A stretch of 64,000 nucleotides of DNA, taken from positions 18,166,001 through 18,230,000 of the forward strand of contig CM121341.1 in the NCBI GenBank assembly GCA_051530055.1, read 5' to 3'. This stretch comes from Neoechinorhynchus agilis (taxonomy: Eukaryota > Acanthocephala). Every line of letters begins with the position of its first letter. The stretch's first letter is position 1. Of the stretch, positions 49,654 through 60,789 are shown one piece after another. Below the pieces are notes generated by a model that worked only from the letters and a program-made list of their open reading frames with translations, made no database searches and was not told the origin of the DNA. The position numbers and the translations under genes are program-made.

Positions 49654-50256
49654 TTATTTAACGCATTTGGTCTGCCAAAGACCATCCCCGACGAAATGAA
49701 CGAGGTCAATGGCTACACCTTTATTGTAGCTAACGATATCTTCGGGAATCATTCTCATGATGCCAATCGCGAGGGCATGATCAACTCCTTCGGCGTGTAT
49801 AGCGACAACCGTGTTCAACGTTTTGCATTCCATGTTCAATGTACCGCCTGGTGACGTCAGACCGGGACACATGACGTTCGCTCCAGACATGACAAATCGA
49901 ATCGCGCCTTTATCCACGACTTGTTGTGGTAAGAGAAACGGATATTGATGCAGTAGACGAAGCGATGGAACGTATGGAGACTGCCTTTGTTTAAAGAATA
50001 GAATGTCACCAAAAGGACCAGCCACAATTTCGACAGATCCAGAGCATTTGAGATGACGGTGAGTTTCTTTTCGAGGTACCACGAGATCGAGATACGGCAC
50101 AAAGTACGGATAATCTTCGGCCAGTCGGTGGCGTAGCTTTTTCACATCAGATTGTTTCATTTGTGTCGAATTGGATACATTTTCCTTCGGAGAAAACTTT
50201 TTAAAAAGACCTACCCCAAAAAGTGAACGATCGGTTTCCGCGGCGTTTGACGTCAT
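49654..50256 (-). CDS. MCTS1: MCTS1 (malignant T-cell amplified sequence 1), translation re-initiation factor
   Basis: Binds the 40S ribosome with DENR and aids re-initiation and recycling. 200 codons, single exon, ATG at 50256. The family core starts at about residue 17 (LFKKFSPKENVSN) and shows LLFFKQRQSPYVPSLRLLH, YPFLLPQQVVDKGAIRFVMS, GANVMCPGLTSPGG (start of the PUA RNA-binding domain, about residues 115-195), EDIVSYNKGVAID and DGLWQTKC. The N-terminus is about 16-19 residues longer than in vertebrates; a start at a later methionine is not available before the core, so the extension is probably real. Confidence 0.95.
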   Translation of the reverse strand: MTSNAAETDRSLFGVGLFKKFSPKENVSNSTQMKQSDVKKLRHRLAEDYPYFVPYLDLVVPRKETHRHLKCSGSVEIVAGPFGDILFFKQRQSPYVPSLRLLHQYPFLLPQQVVDKGAIRFVMSGANVMCPGLTSPGGTLNMECKTLNTVVAIHAEGVDHALAIGIMRMIPEDIVSYNKGVAIDLVHFVGDGLWQTKCVK

Positions 50257-51028
50257 TCTCCTTTATGAAAAGATATTTCTAGTCGTCGAAGTTTTTCAAT
50301 AAGCACTAAAACACCGAAAGTGTCAAGTTTCATTAGTTTTTCCTTTATAAATGACAATTTTTAATCGGCATTCAATCCGTTGTGGGGTTTCGTTGTTTTC
50401 TGAGATTTTAAAATCATTATTTCTCAGAATGAGTTTAGATCACTTTGGTAAACTTTATATTCTGTTCATTCTGAAGATAAGCAGAAAAAATAGTAAATTT
50501 TATTTTTTTATATGCACTTACTCGATTCTAAATTAATTGTATATCATATTAGTGGAATGCAAGGAAAATGTGATTAAAATTTTCTTTTTCAACAACCCAG
50601 ATAATAAATGCGCTTTCGCGAATTTAATCTACGCATGAAGACGTTTTCGTGTTTTTGGCGCACTAAAATTTCAAACCTTTTAAAATTTCAAATAGATAAT
50701 TTCGTTTTTGAAAATCCGATTTTCTTCAATCTCGCCTTGGTGACGCTTGTTCCTTGAATATCGTGAGGCCCAAAATTCCTGAATTTCAATCGCCGACGTG
50801 CTTATTAATTTTTATTCCAGCTGCAAGATCTACGTTTATCTTCTTGATTTACTAATTCATGTAAGTATGAAATGGACATTTTTACGTCGTTCAGCACTTT
50901 TCTGGGCTAATTAGATGGCTGACGTGCTTCATGTTTAAAAGTTTTACTTTTTCCTACACCATAATTGTTAGTGCAATAAATCCATAGAAAGTTTTTCTGT
51001 TTTAATAATCGATCCCAATTTTAGACAA
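50257..51028. other. Intergenic between divergent genes
   Basis: Shared upstream region of MCTS1 (minus) and the PHF3/DIDO-like gene (plus), so probably a divergent promoter area. AT-rich; no specific element identified. Confidence 0.45.
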
Positions 51029-53238
51029 ATGACTTCACCAAAAAGAGAGTGCGAGGAAAAAGGCATTTCTGGCACGACTACTAGCAGATACAGTCTTCGG
51101 TCCAGGAAGCAAGGTTACATTCCGATATCCTACGACGATCTTCAACATGGGATTATTGTTGAGTCCGGAGTAACCAAGACCAGTATAGCACGGATAACTG
51201 CTGAAAAGTGCTTGAAGCAATCGAGGGAAATCGGCATTTTACCTGATGAAGAAGGTGCACATCGATTCGAGATGCAGCGAAAACGAAGGTCTGATGCCGA
51301 CCAGCAGGGACTTTTCGAGTGCCCAGAGCCAGAAGAGGCTACCGAGGAAGAAGACGAGTCCTACTGTATTTGCAAAAAAGCGGGATGTGGATTGAAAATG
51401 GTAAGTTGTGACAAATGTTCAGGGTGGTTCCATCTTCAATGCGTTGAGATGGATCGTGAAGAGGAAGAACTTGTAGATTCTGAAAAGATTGGGTTTGCCT
51501 GCCCATCGTGCGTAGACAATGAGTGCCCGTCAACGTTCACAAATAGTAGCCTCGAGGAACGCCCTGGTGTCTATTGTCTTGCTCTGAACTGTGACAGGGC
51601 ACCAAAGAAACCGGCTCTGTATTGTTGCAGTGAATGTATTGATCGATACGTAGATTGCTGTCTTGTGGCAATAAATAGAGATTTGTGTAAGAAACAGTTA
51701 GTTCTTCTTAAGCAAGATGACCGTCTAATGATGCAAGATCCAGTGATGGACGTATTGATGACACGCGGAATGCCATCTTGTCCGACTGTTAAAGACGTTA
51801 AGCAGTTTTTAAGAAAAAGACCAAATTAAGGCAAAATGTCTTTTTATGATTGATCTTAAAAGATATTTTGAACGTATAGAGTGATAACACCGCATCTCGT
51901 CAAGTACGACCTATTTATGATGACAGAAACTTTTTATGCTGACAAAATAGCGGACTATAGGAACGCTATCTTGGGTCCTTTGAAACGGCGCCGCATGACT
52001 TCCGAAAGTGAACAAACTCATGCGTGTGAAAAGCAATGTATTCGGTACCGAGCAAAAGAAAGATTGTTTCTTGAACTTATGAAACGACGCCAAGATGTTG
52101 GTTTTAGAATCAGAGAGGATGCTGTGTTGTTCATTTCGTTCCGGGTTGAAGAAATTATGTTCGACGCCTTGGAGGATTCTTCAAACACCTACAGTACTCA
52201 CTATACATCTCTTATTCATAACATCAGAGATACAAAGAATCCTGTAAGTTTTTAAACGCCATTGTATTCTTTTAAAAAGTTTCGTTTTAGGACTTTTTTA
52301 AGTATATTTTGGCCGGAGCTTACGACTACGAGCTCATTGCTACTATGCACTCACATCAAATGCTTTCAGAAGCTAAGAAGGTACAGCGTCTGGTTAATTC
52401 TAGAAAAGAAACTGATAGATGGGTTGAAGCTGCACGCGTTGAGCAATCTATAGGAAACAATAAGCAATCGTGGTTCGATACATTAAGACGTAGTAGTCGT
52501 GAAGATTTGCCTGAGATGGAACCGTCTGCTCAGGACAAAATGGCTGTAATTGTAAACACGCCTATTGCCGCAGAAGACGATGAGTGCGTTCGAGACGGCG
52601 AAAGTTCATTTACAGATGAAGAGCATTTGACGATTACACGCGTTTCTCCTCAGAAGTACGGTCTATGGCACGAAGATACAGATCAATTTAGTCAATCAAC
52701 GGTTTACTTTGCTAATATTAGACCAATTACGGTTGGTGTTTACGAGATCGCAAAACTCCATTCAGACACGATCCACCTTCCTGAACAGTTCCTCGTCCGC
52801 AGTGGTCTATCGTATCAACTTATGTGGGAATATTTGGCCGGTGTTGTTCTTCGATCTTCTGAACGTCAATTGACCGTACTTGGTCTTGTTCCAATGAGTG
52901 ATAATGAACGCAGTCAGTATGAGAAAATAGTGTTTGATTTGGCTTTAAAGGATAAATGTGGAGTCTGTGTAAGCGAATCGGACAAGAATCGATTTGTGTT
53001 TCTCGTTCCGTTTATGGCAGATTGTCGTCTTTTCTCATTTCTCCTGGCGCGGGGAGTAATGAACATAGGGCGGGACCACGACGCAATACTGGTAACATTC
53101 ATTATCTCTTGTGGAGACTCTCGCGTGGATGATATGTACAGTATTGAGAAGTTTCCAGCCCAAGTTGATGGCCACAGTGTTGAGCAACACGAGGCAAGGT
53201 TAATGGATCGTCTGATTGAAATCGAAGAAGTGAAGTGA
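51029..53238 (+). CDS. PHD - TFIIS central domain - SPOC protein of the PHF3/DIDO1/SPOCD1 class
   Basis: Nuclear factor expected to bind chromatin and the RNA polymerase II C-terminal tail. Three exons, GT-AG in frame: 51029-51804, 51880-52243, 52291-53238 (695 residues). The PHD finger covers about residues 111-162 (CIC...CDKC...FHLQC...CPSC). A second cysteine group (CLALNCDR, YCCSECIDRYV, about 183-207) matches the zinc element after the PHD in DIDO1. The TFIIS-like domain spans the exon 2/3 junction (REDAVLFISFRVEEIMFDAL, IRDTKNPDFFKYILAGAYDY). The SPOC domain covers about residues 520-660 (STVYFANIRPITVGVYEIAK, MWEYLAGVVLRSSE, LTVLGLVP, FVFLVPF). The domain order is diagnostic. Compact compared with vertebrate members; complete. 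Confidence 0.92.
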
Positions 53239-53857
53239 TTGTGTGTTCGGATGGTCCATTTGGACAAAAGATTGTTGGAATAAGTAGAATGTGCGACCGA
53301 GCGATGGGTCATTCTGGTTGCATATCTAAGATTCCCATGCATCTTGTCACTACTTTGTATTTTATTTTAAGGTTCTTGCTGGCAAGCCGGTTTGTTTTCA
53401 TATCATCATTAAATTTTCGTTAAACAAGTTGAGATAGTATTTGGCTCTATTAATTGTGAAAAATGAGATATGCATACCTTACAAATAGAAAAATTTAACA
53501 AGTTTCGATCGAAAACAATTGAAATGTAACTCGCACGTGTATTTAGTTTCATTTTAGATGATTTATTCAGCATTGGGGGTTCACATGTGTATTTAGTATA
53601 AAAAGTGGCGTAATTGTCAAGAAGGTAGAGCTATTGACCACAGCTCATTGTAAATAAGCGCTTCGCTAATTTTGAGTATTGCACATTTATTTGCTGATGC
53701 GTACCGGTTTTACCGACAAATGGAAGTCCTCGCTCACGAGATTGTCTTTAAGTCTAGATACGAATCGCCAATGCGGTATGGCACTGCGTACCTTACGAAA
53801 AGAATATGTTTTAGCATTTCTATCTAGCAGTCGCCGATTGCTAGCCATCATAATACA
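53239..53857. other. Unassigned, downstream of the SPOC gene
   Basis: No convincing gene. A frame at about 53690-53780 (ADAYRFYRQMEVLAHEIVFK) is open but short and unrecognised. Confidence 0.35.
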
Positions 53858-53935
53858 TTCGTAAGTGCCCGGATCAACACCATGTTAATTTCGGCATGCC
53901 GTACGAATCTACCGGCCGATTTTCTAAGAACAACG
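53858..53935 (-). mobile_element. REL retroelement fragment, copy 8
   Basis: About 78 bp reading RKSAGRFVRHAEINMVLIRA on the minus strand, matching RRSAGRFSRHSEINNVISRA of copy 2. It abuts the SMC6 piece directly. Confidence 0.8.
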
Positions 53936-54684
53936 GAAGCTGCAATCGAGAGACTGCAAGTGGACGTTGAACGAATCGAAAACCTAAAGGAACTGAAAAA
54001 GCAATTGGTATGGTTGAAACTAAAACAGGCGTGGAACGGGTTTGAAGAATTAAGTGAAAGCGCTCGCTCACAGGTACAAATGATTCCCAAACAACGAGAA
54101 GTTCTAATTTCTCATCAAAACAAGGTCGTGGAAAAGACCAATGAAGTTTCCAAATTGAAGTATTAAGCAGATCAGTCTTAACGGAAGCTAACTGAAATGA
54201 AGGACGCTATTGACGCGGTAAAACGTTTAGTCTCTAACAAAAGTAAATATGCGGACACAATCGATGCTGAACTTAATAGAATTCAGGGCGATGATGGGCA
54301 AAGTGATGAATTGGATGAAATACTATCGGAAGTGCGAGCAAAGATCAAAAAGTGCGAAACTGAAATCGTTTCTTTAAACAATGAACTACTTCTACCCGAA
54401 AAAGATTGTTCTGAAAAAAAGGATAACATTAAATCTCGGTTGCATGAAACCAGGCGAAATTACGATCGTGCTGGCGAATACTGCCAGCGGGTTTTGGCGA
54501 AAATGACAAAATGTAAGGAAGAGATTCGATCGTTAAACGGCAAACTTAAGTCTTTTAAACGGTTTAAGCAGCAGGCTCTTGAATATGTGCGAAACGTGAG
54601 ACCGGATGTTTGCACGGCCCACCCTAATCAAAAATTTCAGGTTTGTGTAATTCAGCAATCTACGCACATTCACTCGTGCAATTA
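53936..54684 (+). pseudogene. SMC6-like coiled-coil arm fragment, copy 1
   Basis: Encodes part of the N-terminal coiled coil of a structural-maintenance-of-chromosomes protein, best fitting SMC6 (LKELKKQLVWLKLKQAW, then a long heptad-like region to FKRFKQQALEYVRNVRPDV before the hinge). No Walker A head upstream and no hinge downstream. Two in-frame stops lie between 54160 and 54197. The left edge is a REL fragment and about 340 bp of it recur at 56677, so this is a shuffled gene fragment rather than a working gene. Confidence 0.65.
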
Positions 54685-54944
54685 AAAATATCTATTCAAC
54701 GATCCATGGATGAGTTAGAAGTGATATGATCGATCGGATTGAAACGTACCACCAGAGAAAAAGAATAAACATGGAAGGATAAATTCATGAGTAGCTTATT
54801 TAGTTTTTATGCGAAAAATTGTCGCGGAAAATCACGATGAGTCTTTTATATCACACATTAACAATTTCGATTTCTATATAGCCTTTCAACTTACAACACT
54901 TGTTCGCCGTCTCCCACGCAGTCAAACGCTTTTAAACCACTTTT

Positions 54945-55960
54945 TCAAAATCTATTTCCATGGCTATGCACTTCTACCGTTTTCGGGCAAAACTCATTGG
55001 CGAGAACATCTATGAGTCTATTCCACGATCCATGGATAAACATTCGCCTCAAAATGTGACTGTACAAATGAACGGCAATTGAGTTCTTTTTGACGTGTTG
55101 AAGCCGCCTATTTAATTCCGGCGAATCTTGTGGTCTAATGCGGAGCAAAATACTGACTTCGTCGAATCCAAATGGATAAAATGCTTCTTTGGGAAGAATG
55201 TGAACTGGGAGGTCGTTCTTTAAGAATACATTGTCTATAGAATGTGGACCCGCGCAATTCCAGCAATCGGGATCATATGAATTCATTGCTTCACGAAGCA
55301 ACATTCGCATAAAATGAGATCTTCGCTCGATTATTTGCATGGCTCCGTTGGCGAAATGGTTACAAAGAGGAAAGTGTTTATAAACGATTTATACCCCATG
55401 AGTAGACTTTCCTCAATCGCCGCACTGTTTTCCAATCCAACAAAACTGTACGAAGGAAGTGGGTTCACGGATATCAAATCGGTATCCATGTAAGCACCGC
55501 CCTGTTCGTACAAGATTATCAGACGGATGATGTCACTAAGATGAAATGGACGATATTTGTAGGTTCCGTTGAATTGATGCTTCGACCATTGCCACGTAAT
55601 TGGATGTTCATTTAGGATACGCAAAATACTTCTTTTAGTTACTTGAACGTTTCGGTATGAATTTTGCATAGTCATCAGAGGCGGATAAACGGGAAGGTCT
55701 GCGTCTATGAGAACCGAAATTGTACGGTAAGGATTATGCAGTGCGGCGGATTCAACGGCGCAAGTAGCTCGATCCGTCCATCGCCCACTGACGTGAATAA
55801 AATGAACAGGAAGTCGCAAGTGATCAAATCTCAGTGAGCTAAGAAGTCTGATTGTAATCCCTGCAACCATGGTAATAACGAAAAAAGCAATCCAGCTCAC
55901 TCGGATGTTTACGATTCGAAAACGGATCGAATGGTTAAGAAGACGTTTAAGCTTCAACAT
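54945..55960 (-). CDS. Gb3-synthase-like alpha-glycosyltransferase (A4GALT / DXD sugar-binding family)
   Basis: Type II Golgi enzyme expected to add a sugar to glycolipid or glycoprotein. ATG at 55960; membrane anchor at about residues 21-44 (SWIAFFVITMVAGITIRLL); the donor-sugar and metal motif YMDTD (Asp 159, Asp 161) follows PFHLSDIIRLIILYEQGGA. The C-terminal half carries NGAM, CAGPHSIDNVFL, LPKEAFYPF and IAVHLYSH, all as in A4GALT. The two halves are in different frames, switching near 55345-55385. A 65-nt GT-AG intron could join them but would remove the conserved NGA; otherwise a one-base shift is needed. So it is either one gene with a small unresolved intron or a recently damaged one. 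Confidence 0.82.
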
Positions 55961-56139
55961 TGAAATCGGAAATCAAAAAAGGAGAGGCAACCCAACTCAC
56001 TTGCAATTTGTTATGTACGAAAGTGACTAATCTTTCAGTGTCTTTCATCCGTCTTTGAGATTTCAGGCCAAGGTGTGATTGTGCCTATAAAGGAGAATAG
56101 TTTTTCACCTAAAACGTGCAGTTTTTGTAGCTTGTTTTA

Positions 56140-56435
56140 TGGTTCTAAATCGTTTGTTGCTTCCTCTCCAATAACAGTGCTTTTGCGACAGATAAAAAAC
56201 GTTCAGTCGTGAACTTGAGTGACTCACAGCTCTAACATTGGGCGCAGAATCTTTTCGGACACTTGATCTCATTACCGGCTCTCCCACAATCGAGGATAGA
56301 ACGATTTGAGGCAAGTTCTGTCATGCAAATCCACATTTCATGACCTACAAACTCTCACCAGTGCCGTTGTAACAAACAATCACTTTCGATCCATTGATGT
56401 CCATTGAATAAGACAACACGTTATGACTTTGTCGT
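56140..56435 (-). pseudogene. Copy of the ARP2 5' end (exon 1 to start of exon 3, with introns)
   Basis: Minus strand repeats the ARP2 5' flank, ATG and exon 1 (TCAATGGACATCAATGGATC), a shortened intron 1, exon 2 (AACTTGCCTCAAATCGTTCT), intron 2 and the first bases of exon 3 (TATTGGAGAGGAAGCAA). Presence of introns shows a DNA-level copy. Substitutions include a changed DNG motif. No rest of ARP2 follows. Confidence 0.93.
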
Positions 56436-56676
56436 TTAGCAACGTCGACGCATTGGATATGGTTTAAGTAAGCGTTGTTATCGGATCGATTCACAACGAT
56501 TTCAACAATCTTTAGAAATGTAACTCGGTCTTTCGCTTTGCGAATTTTACAATGCGTTTATCTTTTAAATTCGGAAACTTGCAATCGCAGTTATTATCAT
56601 CTTGAAAAACGCATAATCATTTAAAGTCCTGATTGCATTTCCTTATAATTCGACCGGTCGATTATGCACAAACCGG

Positions 56677-57040
56677 GCAAAGTGATGAATTGGATGAAAT
56701 ACTATCGGAAGTGCGAGCAAAGATCAAAAAGTGCGAAACTGAAATCGTTTCTTTAAGCAATGAACTACTTCAACCCGAAAAAGATTGTTCTGAAAAAATT
56801 GATAACATTAAAGCTCGGTTGCGTGAAACCGGGCGAAATCGCGATCGCGCGGGCGAATATCGCCAGCGGATTTTGGTGAAAATGACAAAATGTAAGGAAG
56901 AGATTCGATCGTTAAACGGCAAACTTAAGTCTTTTAAACCGTTTAAGCAGCAGGCTCTCAAATATGTGCGAAACGTGAGAACTGATGTTTACACGGCCCA
57001 CCAATGCAATGGATCGTTGCGAATGGTCATAATTTTCTAA
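56677..57040 (+). pseudogene. SMC6-like coiled-coil fragment, copy 2
   Basis: From GGGCAAAGTGATGAATTGGA onward this repeats 54297-54630 with about 5-8% difference, reading open through EILSEVRAKIKKCETEIVSL and FKPFKQQALKYVRNVRTDV. It then diverges near 57000. Upstream sequence is unrelated to copy 1. Confidence 0.88.
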
Positions 57041-57504
57041 GAGGCGCGTTTTCAATCCGCCCATTATTAGTATTAGAATGAATGATTCACAGATTTACAA
57101 GTACATTGAAGCGAATATACCTAAGTCGGGATTTCTCGTCCTTATTTCTTTTTGAATCCCTTGATGACCTTAAAGTGTTTATGGTCGAATGCCTCAACCT
57201 CAAAAAAAATTGCACATGTAAAATCTACCGCAAAACTCCCTTATCTTTATTTCCTTTGGTGCCCTCTGAGATGCATAAAAGGGCATCGAGTCTTCATTGG
57301 GCATTGGCACGAGGCCGACGCTTACTGTTAAAGTGTTTTATTCGCACTTAAATGTACGTTTTGACCATAAGGCCAAGATTTTGCAATGCGCACTCTATAA
57401 AAGTTGAAACTTTTTCCAATAGTGCGTCATCGTAAGAAGTCTAAACGAGGCTTTTTCCTAAATTGTAGAAGAACGGCAATTTCTTTAAATGTTGTTTTTG
57501 AGAT
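57041..57504. other. Unassigned
   Basis: Contains an 89-codon open frame (57082-57351) without recognisable features. Confidence 0.35.
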
Positions 57505-58312
57505 CCTTAGCATTTAATTAACTTTTTTACTGTACAGCAATGGTTTTGATTTTAAAATCTTCTCTTAGCGCGCTCTTTCCTTCATAAAATTGGTATTCGG
57601 TTCAATAATCAATTAGAACGGTTAAATTTAATTTTAAGATAAAATTAAAAATAACGTAATGGAGAATGAAGAAACAAATAAACCAACTCATTCGAAAAAG
57701 TTTACGAGGACGTTCCATTCGTTACAAAAAAATTAAAATGTACCTTTTATTTGCGTCGCTTTTTAAGAAAAAAATAAACTCTTCAAAATAGAAGGGCGTT
57801 TCAAGAGGATTTAAGCCCAGTCGGCCCGAAAGGATTTGTTCGTGAAAAGTTATCCAATCTGCTCTGTACATTCACGATCACTAATTTAGAAATCGTGAAC
57901 ATCGAACTCAAAATTAAACTGATGTCAAATTTTGAGATTCTGAAACGCCAAAGTCATTTGAAATCGCAATTGTGTCAAATTAATGCTTTTTGCCTTGCAA
58001 AGAAGCAAATTGAGCGTTAATATTGGCACGCTTTTGAACTTAGACGCCCATCAACGCCAAGCCTTCATCGTGCCGTAAAACAACAAACAGGATGGTCATT
58101 TAAGAAGAGCAAAGTTCTTGAACGATGAGATCATTTGACGTACTTGTATAATTCTTTACTATTTAAACGCGCACATTTTTAAATTTATTACGTCACGTTA
58201 ATTTCACTATTTATTCAGTAACAATTCAATTTTACCATGATCATCAAACAATCACTTTATCGGGCATGTTATATTTCTTTGTTTCGAAAAAAGATTTTTG
58301 AATGACAACGGC
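57505..58312. repeat. About 800-bp noncoding repeat, copy 2
   Basis: Reverse-complement match to 27658-28475. A 19-bp extra segment lies near 57800. It ends just before the RTE fragment. Confidence 0.88.
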
Positions 58313-58350
58313 AGCCCTCAATTGTTTGAAGTTCGGATTTACTCGACTTT

Positions 58351-59065
58351 TTGATGTTCCTGTATCCTGGTCGTCTATTTTCCGATCATATTTTAAAAAC
58401 TCTGTTTCATAGGATTAGAGAAGAGATCCGAATCAGCGAGGACCAACGAGGATTCAAGCCCGGCAGAAGCACAATCGACGCAATATTCGTTCTAAGGCAG
58501 CTGTATGAGAGGTTCAATGAGATGCAGTGCCCGTTGCACAGTGTGACACGGTCCCTCGAGATTTGGTGTGGGCATTCCTAAGGAAAATGAATTGCCCAGA
58601 ACACTATGTCGCCGCGATCTAAGTGATGTATCGAGAATGCTACTCCTGCATGCGATGCCACAGCGGAACGACCGACTATTTCCGACTCTCCATGGGTTTG
58701 CTACAGGGTTCGGCTCTGAGCCCATTCTTGTTCACGATCGTGATGGACGTCCTAGGAAATGCGGGAAGAGAAATGAACGCACCATGGACGATACTATTCG
58801 CGGACGATTTGGTGCTCACGGCTAGGGACGTGGACACGCTCAGGAATTTGCTGGAGAGTTGGCGACCGCGATTAGAGAGCAACGAATTGAGAGTGAGCAG
58901 GCCCAACACGAAATACATGGGGTCGTGTAACCTCGATATGCAAGGAACTCAGATCGAAAAGATGAACACATTCAAATATTTGGGCAGCATGTTGAACATG
59001 CAATGTGAGCTCGCACCAGAGATCGAACAAAGAGTTCAATGCGGGTGCGCCGCGATGCGTGCGAT
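58351..59065 (+). mobile_element. RTE-type LINE, RT fragment
   Basis: Blocks in order: SEDQRGFKPGRSTIDAIFVL, MGLLQGSALSPFLFTIVMDV, PWTILFADDLVLTA (catalytic FADD) and LRVSRPNTKYMG, all typical of the RTE clade. Frame changes present; 5' end and C-terminus missing. The C-terminal part of such an element lies separately at 42655-42865. Confidence 0.9.
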
Positions 59066-59290
59066 GCCACAGCGGAAAATTTCGTGCCTTCAAAATTTAT
59101 GCGATGTTGCATAGTTTCCTGGTGGTTTGAAATGGCGGATGAATGATCAACACGTCGACAGGCTCTCCGGAATATCCGCATTGTCTGTCCGATCTATACC
59201 TTGTCACATTGATTGCACTGTATTTTATACACCCCGCAAGTTGCGAGGGTGATACCTTTCTTGTTGTACGCAAGAACTCCAACCTCCGTC
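59066..59290 (-). mobile_element. Penelope-like element, GIY-YIG endonuclease fragment
   Basis: Minus strand reads GVYKIQCNQCDKV, IGQT (one stop between) and then an RRxDHSSAISNHQETMQHR-like segment, the GIY-YIG nuclease of Penelope-like elements with its CxxC and the SAxxxH tail. Confidence 0.75.
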
Positions 59291-59419
59291 CTCATAATCG
59301 AATTGATTATTTGGTTTGTTGCATCACCAAAACAAATTCAACTCTTTCGAATTTCACGGACCTTTGGAGCAGTTTTTTGTTCCGTGTTCGGTGATTGCTC
59401 GTCCTAATACCCAATGGGT

Positions 59420-59727
59420 TCATGACGTCGGTTTATAGGAAGCAAGGTGTTCCACATATGGTGGTCCCATGGATCTCTGCACAACCGATCAGATACAAAT
59501 TGGCAAGAGTCAGGTCGATGTACATCACAGCATTTCGGTACTGTTCGGATGAGGTACTACTGAAATATGAATTAAATTGGATCTACAACAAACTAAAAGT
59601 GAGTAGATATCCAAGGATGTACATTGAGAAATGTATGAAGGCAGCTCGATATGTTCGTGTGATGAGAACAGACAATCAGGAGGAAAAGAAGCAATTTATC
59701 GATACACCATTCATCAGTGATCAATGA
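59420..59727 (+). mobile_element. Penelope-like element, RT C-terminal fragment
   Basis: Reads TSVYRKQGVPHMVVPWISAQ, RYKLARVRSMYITAFRYCSD, then YELNWIYNKLKVSRYPRMYI. The SVYRK ... CSD ... EL..I...L....YP pattern is that of the Penelope RT thumb and linker. It is on the opposite strand from the adjacent GIY-YIG piece, so the two are separate or rearranged fragments. Confidence 0.72.
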
Positions 59728-59984
59728 AACTCTAAAATAGAAACCCTGATAAAACGACGCGGTCATCCTTGTGCACCATTGGTTTAGTGAATGCCAAGTT
59801 GCGATGTCAAACGTGGTTCATTACACTGCTTGGTAAGTCTGCCGAAAATTCAATTGCTTTAATCAGAGGGACATTTTTGAAGGGAGCGTTCACGTCAGCC
59901 GTAAACATCCTATATTACTCGACGTTAAATTTCCTCACCTCAGACGCAAACGTTGGGTAGTCCTTAATGTGCGACCACAATCTG

Positions 59985-60420
59985 CGAGGATGAGGATTGG
60001 CGGGTCTGTCTACGGTGATGCAGGGACGGTTTCGGCCTGTTCCCGAAGGTGATCGAGTCTCTTGAATGGCTTCGGCCTTCGAGGACGGCAGACTGCGCTT
60101 CCTGAGCAGTATGGCTCAATAATGAAATAAAAGAAAATATTCGGTGATATGCAAATTCTGGGGTATGGCGCAAAAACTCTTCAAAACCAAGGCTTGGAGA
60201 GGCTTATTGTTTCTGGGACTAGAAATGAATTATCTTCGTCGAGGAGGGTCATATATTTCACATATCTAATCGACTTGAAATGTTAGAGGAGAGAAACACA
60301 AACATTAGTATTTAGCGACAAGCGACATTTGTCTCATTTAAAGCCAGTTGATCCGCTACTGATAACAAACCGTTTAAAAAACGACGATCGAACGTCGATT
60401 GGAGCACGATAAGAACCAGA
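59985..60420 (-). pseudogene. Decayed copy of ARP2 3' region with 3' flank
   Basis: Minus strand begins with [19 protein letters not shown] (ARP2 exon 6 has [19 protein letters not shown]), jumps to the GACAAATGTCGCTTGTCGC end of exon 6, degraded intron and exon 7, then the ARP2 3'-flank block. Same kind of relic as in module B, with more of exon 6 kept. Confidence 0.85.
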
Positions 60421-60789
60421 ACATTTATAATATACGGAATAATGTCTTGATCTGCGGTGTCGAGTCTTAACTAGATGACAAGAGATGGAGAGGTGGGAAC
60501 GTGAAATCTTCGGGATATAAATTTTTTGAAATGAGATGGATGGGAGAGGTTTAAGGTCATTTACGAAAATGCTAAGAAGTGGTGACAAGACGGCGCCCTG
60601 AGATACGCCTTTGATAAAGGGTAGGGTGATCGAGGAGATATTCCGGCAATGAATGTAATGTTAGCGATTGTGAAGATAAGAGGTCAGCCATTGGATTAAC
60701 CAAGAGTTTAGACCGAAATCGGAACAGGCCGCTGTCGATAAGTCCAATTGAATGCGACGGGTGATGTGAGAGGAATTATTGACGAGTCT

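Noticed and set aside
53235-53423. Open frame just after the SPOC gene as a separate protein
   Set aside because: It overlaps the stop region of that gene and has no start context, motif or conserved neighbour.
55660-59720. Other CTGATGA occurrences (near 55672 and 59712, minus strand) as hammerheads
   Set aside because: No matching GAAA strand with flush complementary stems nearby; they lie in or near coding sequence.
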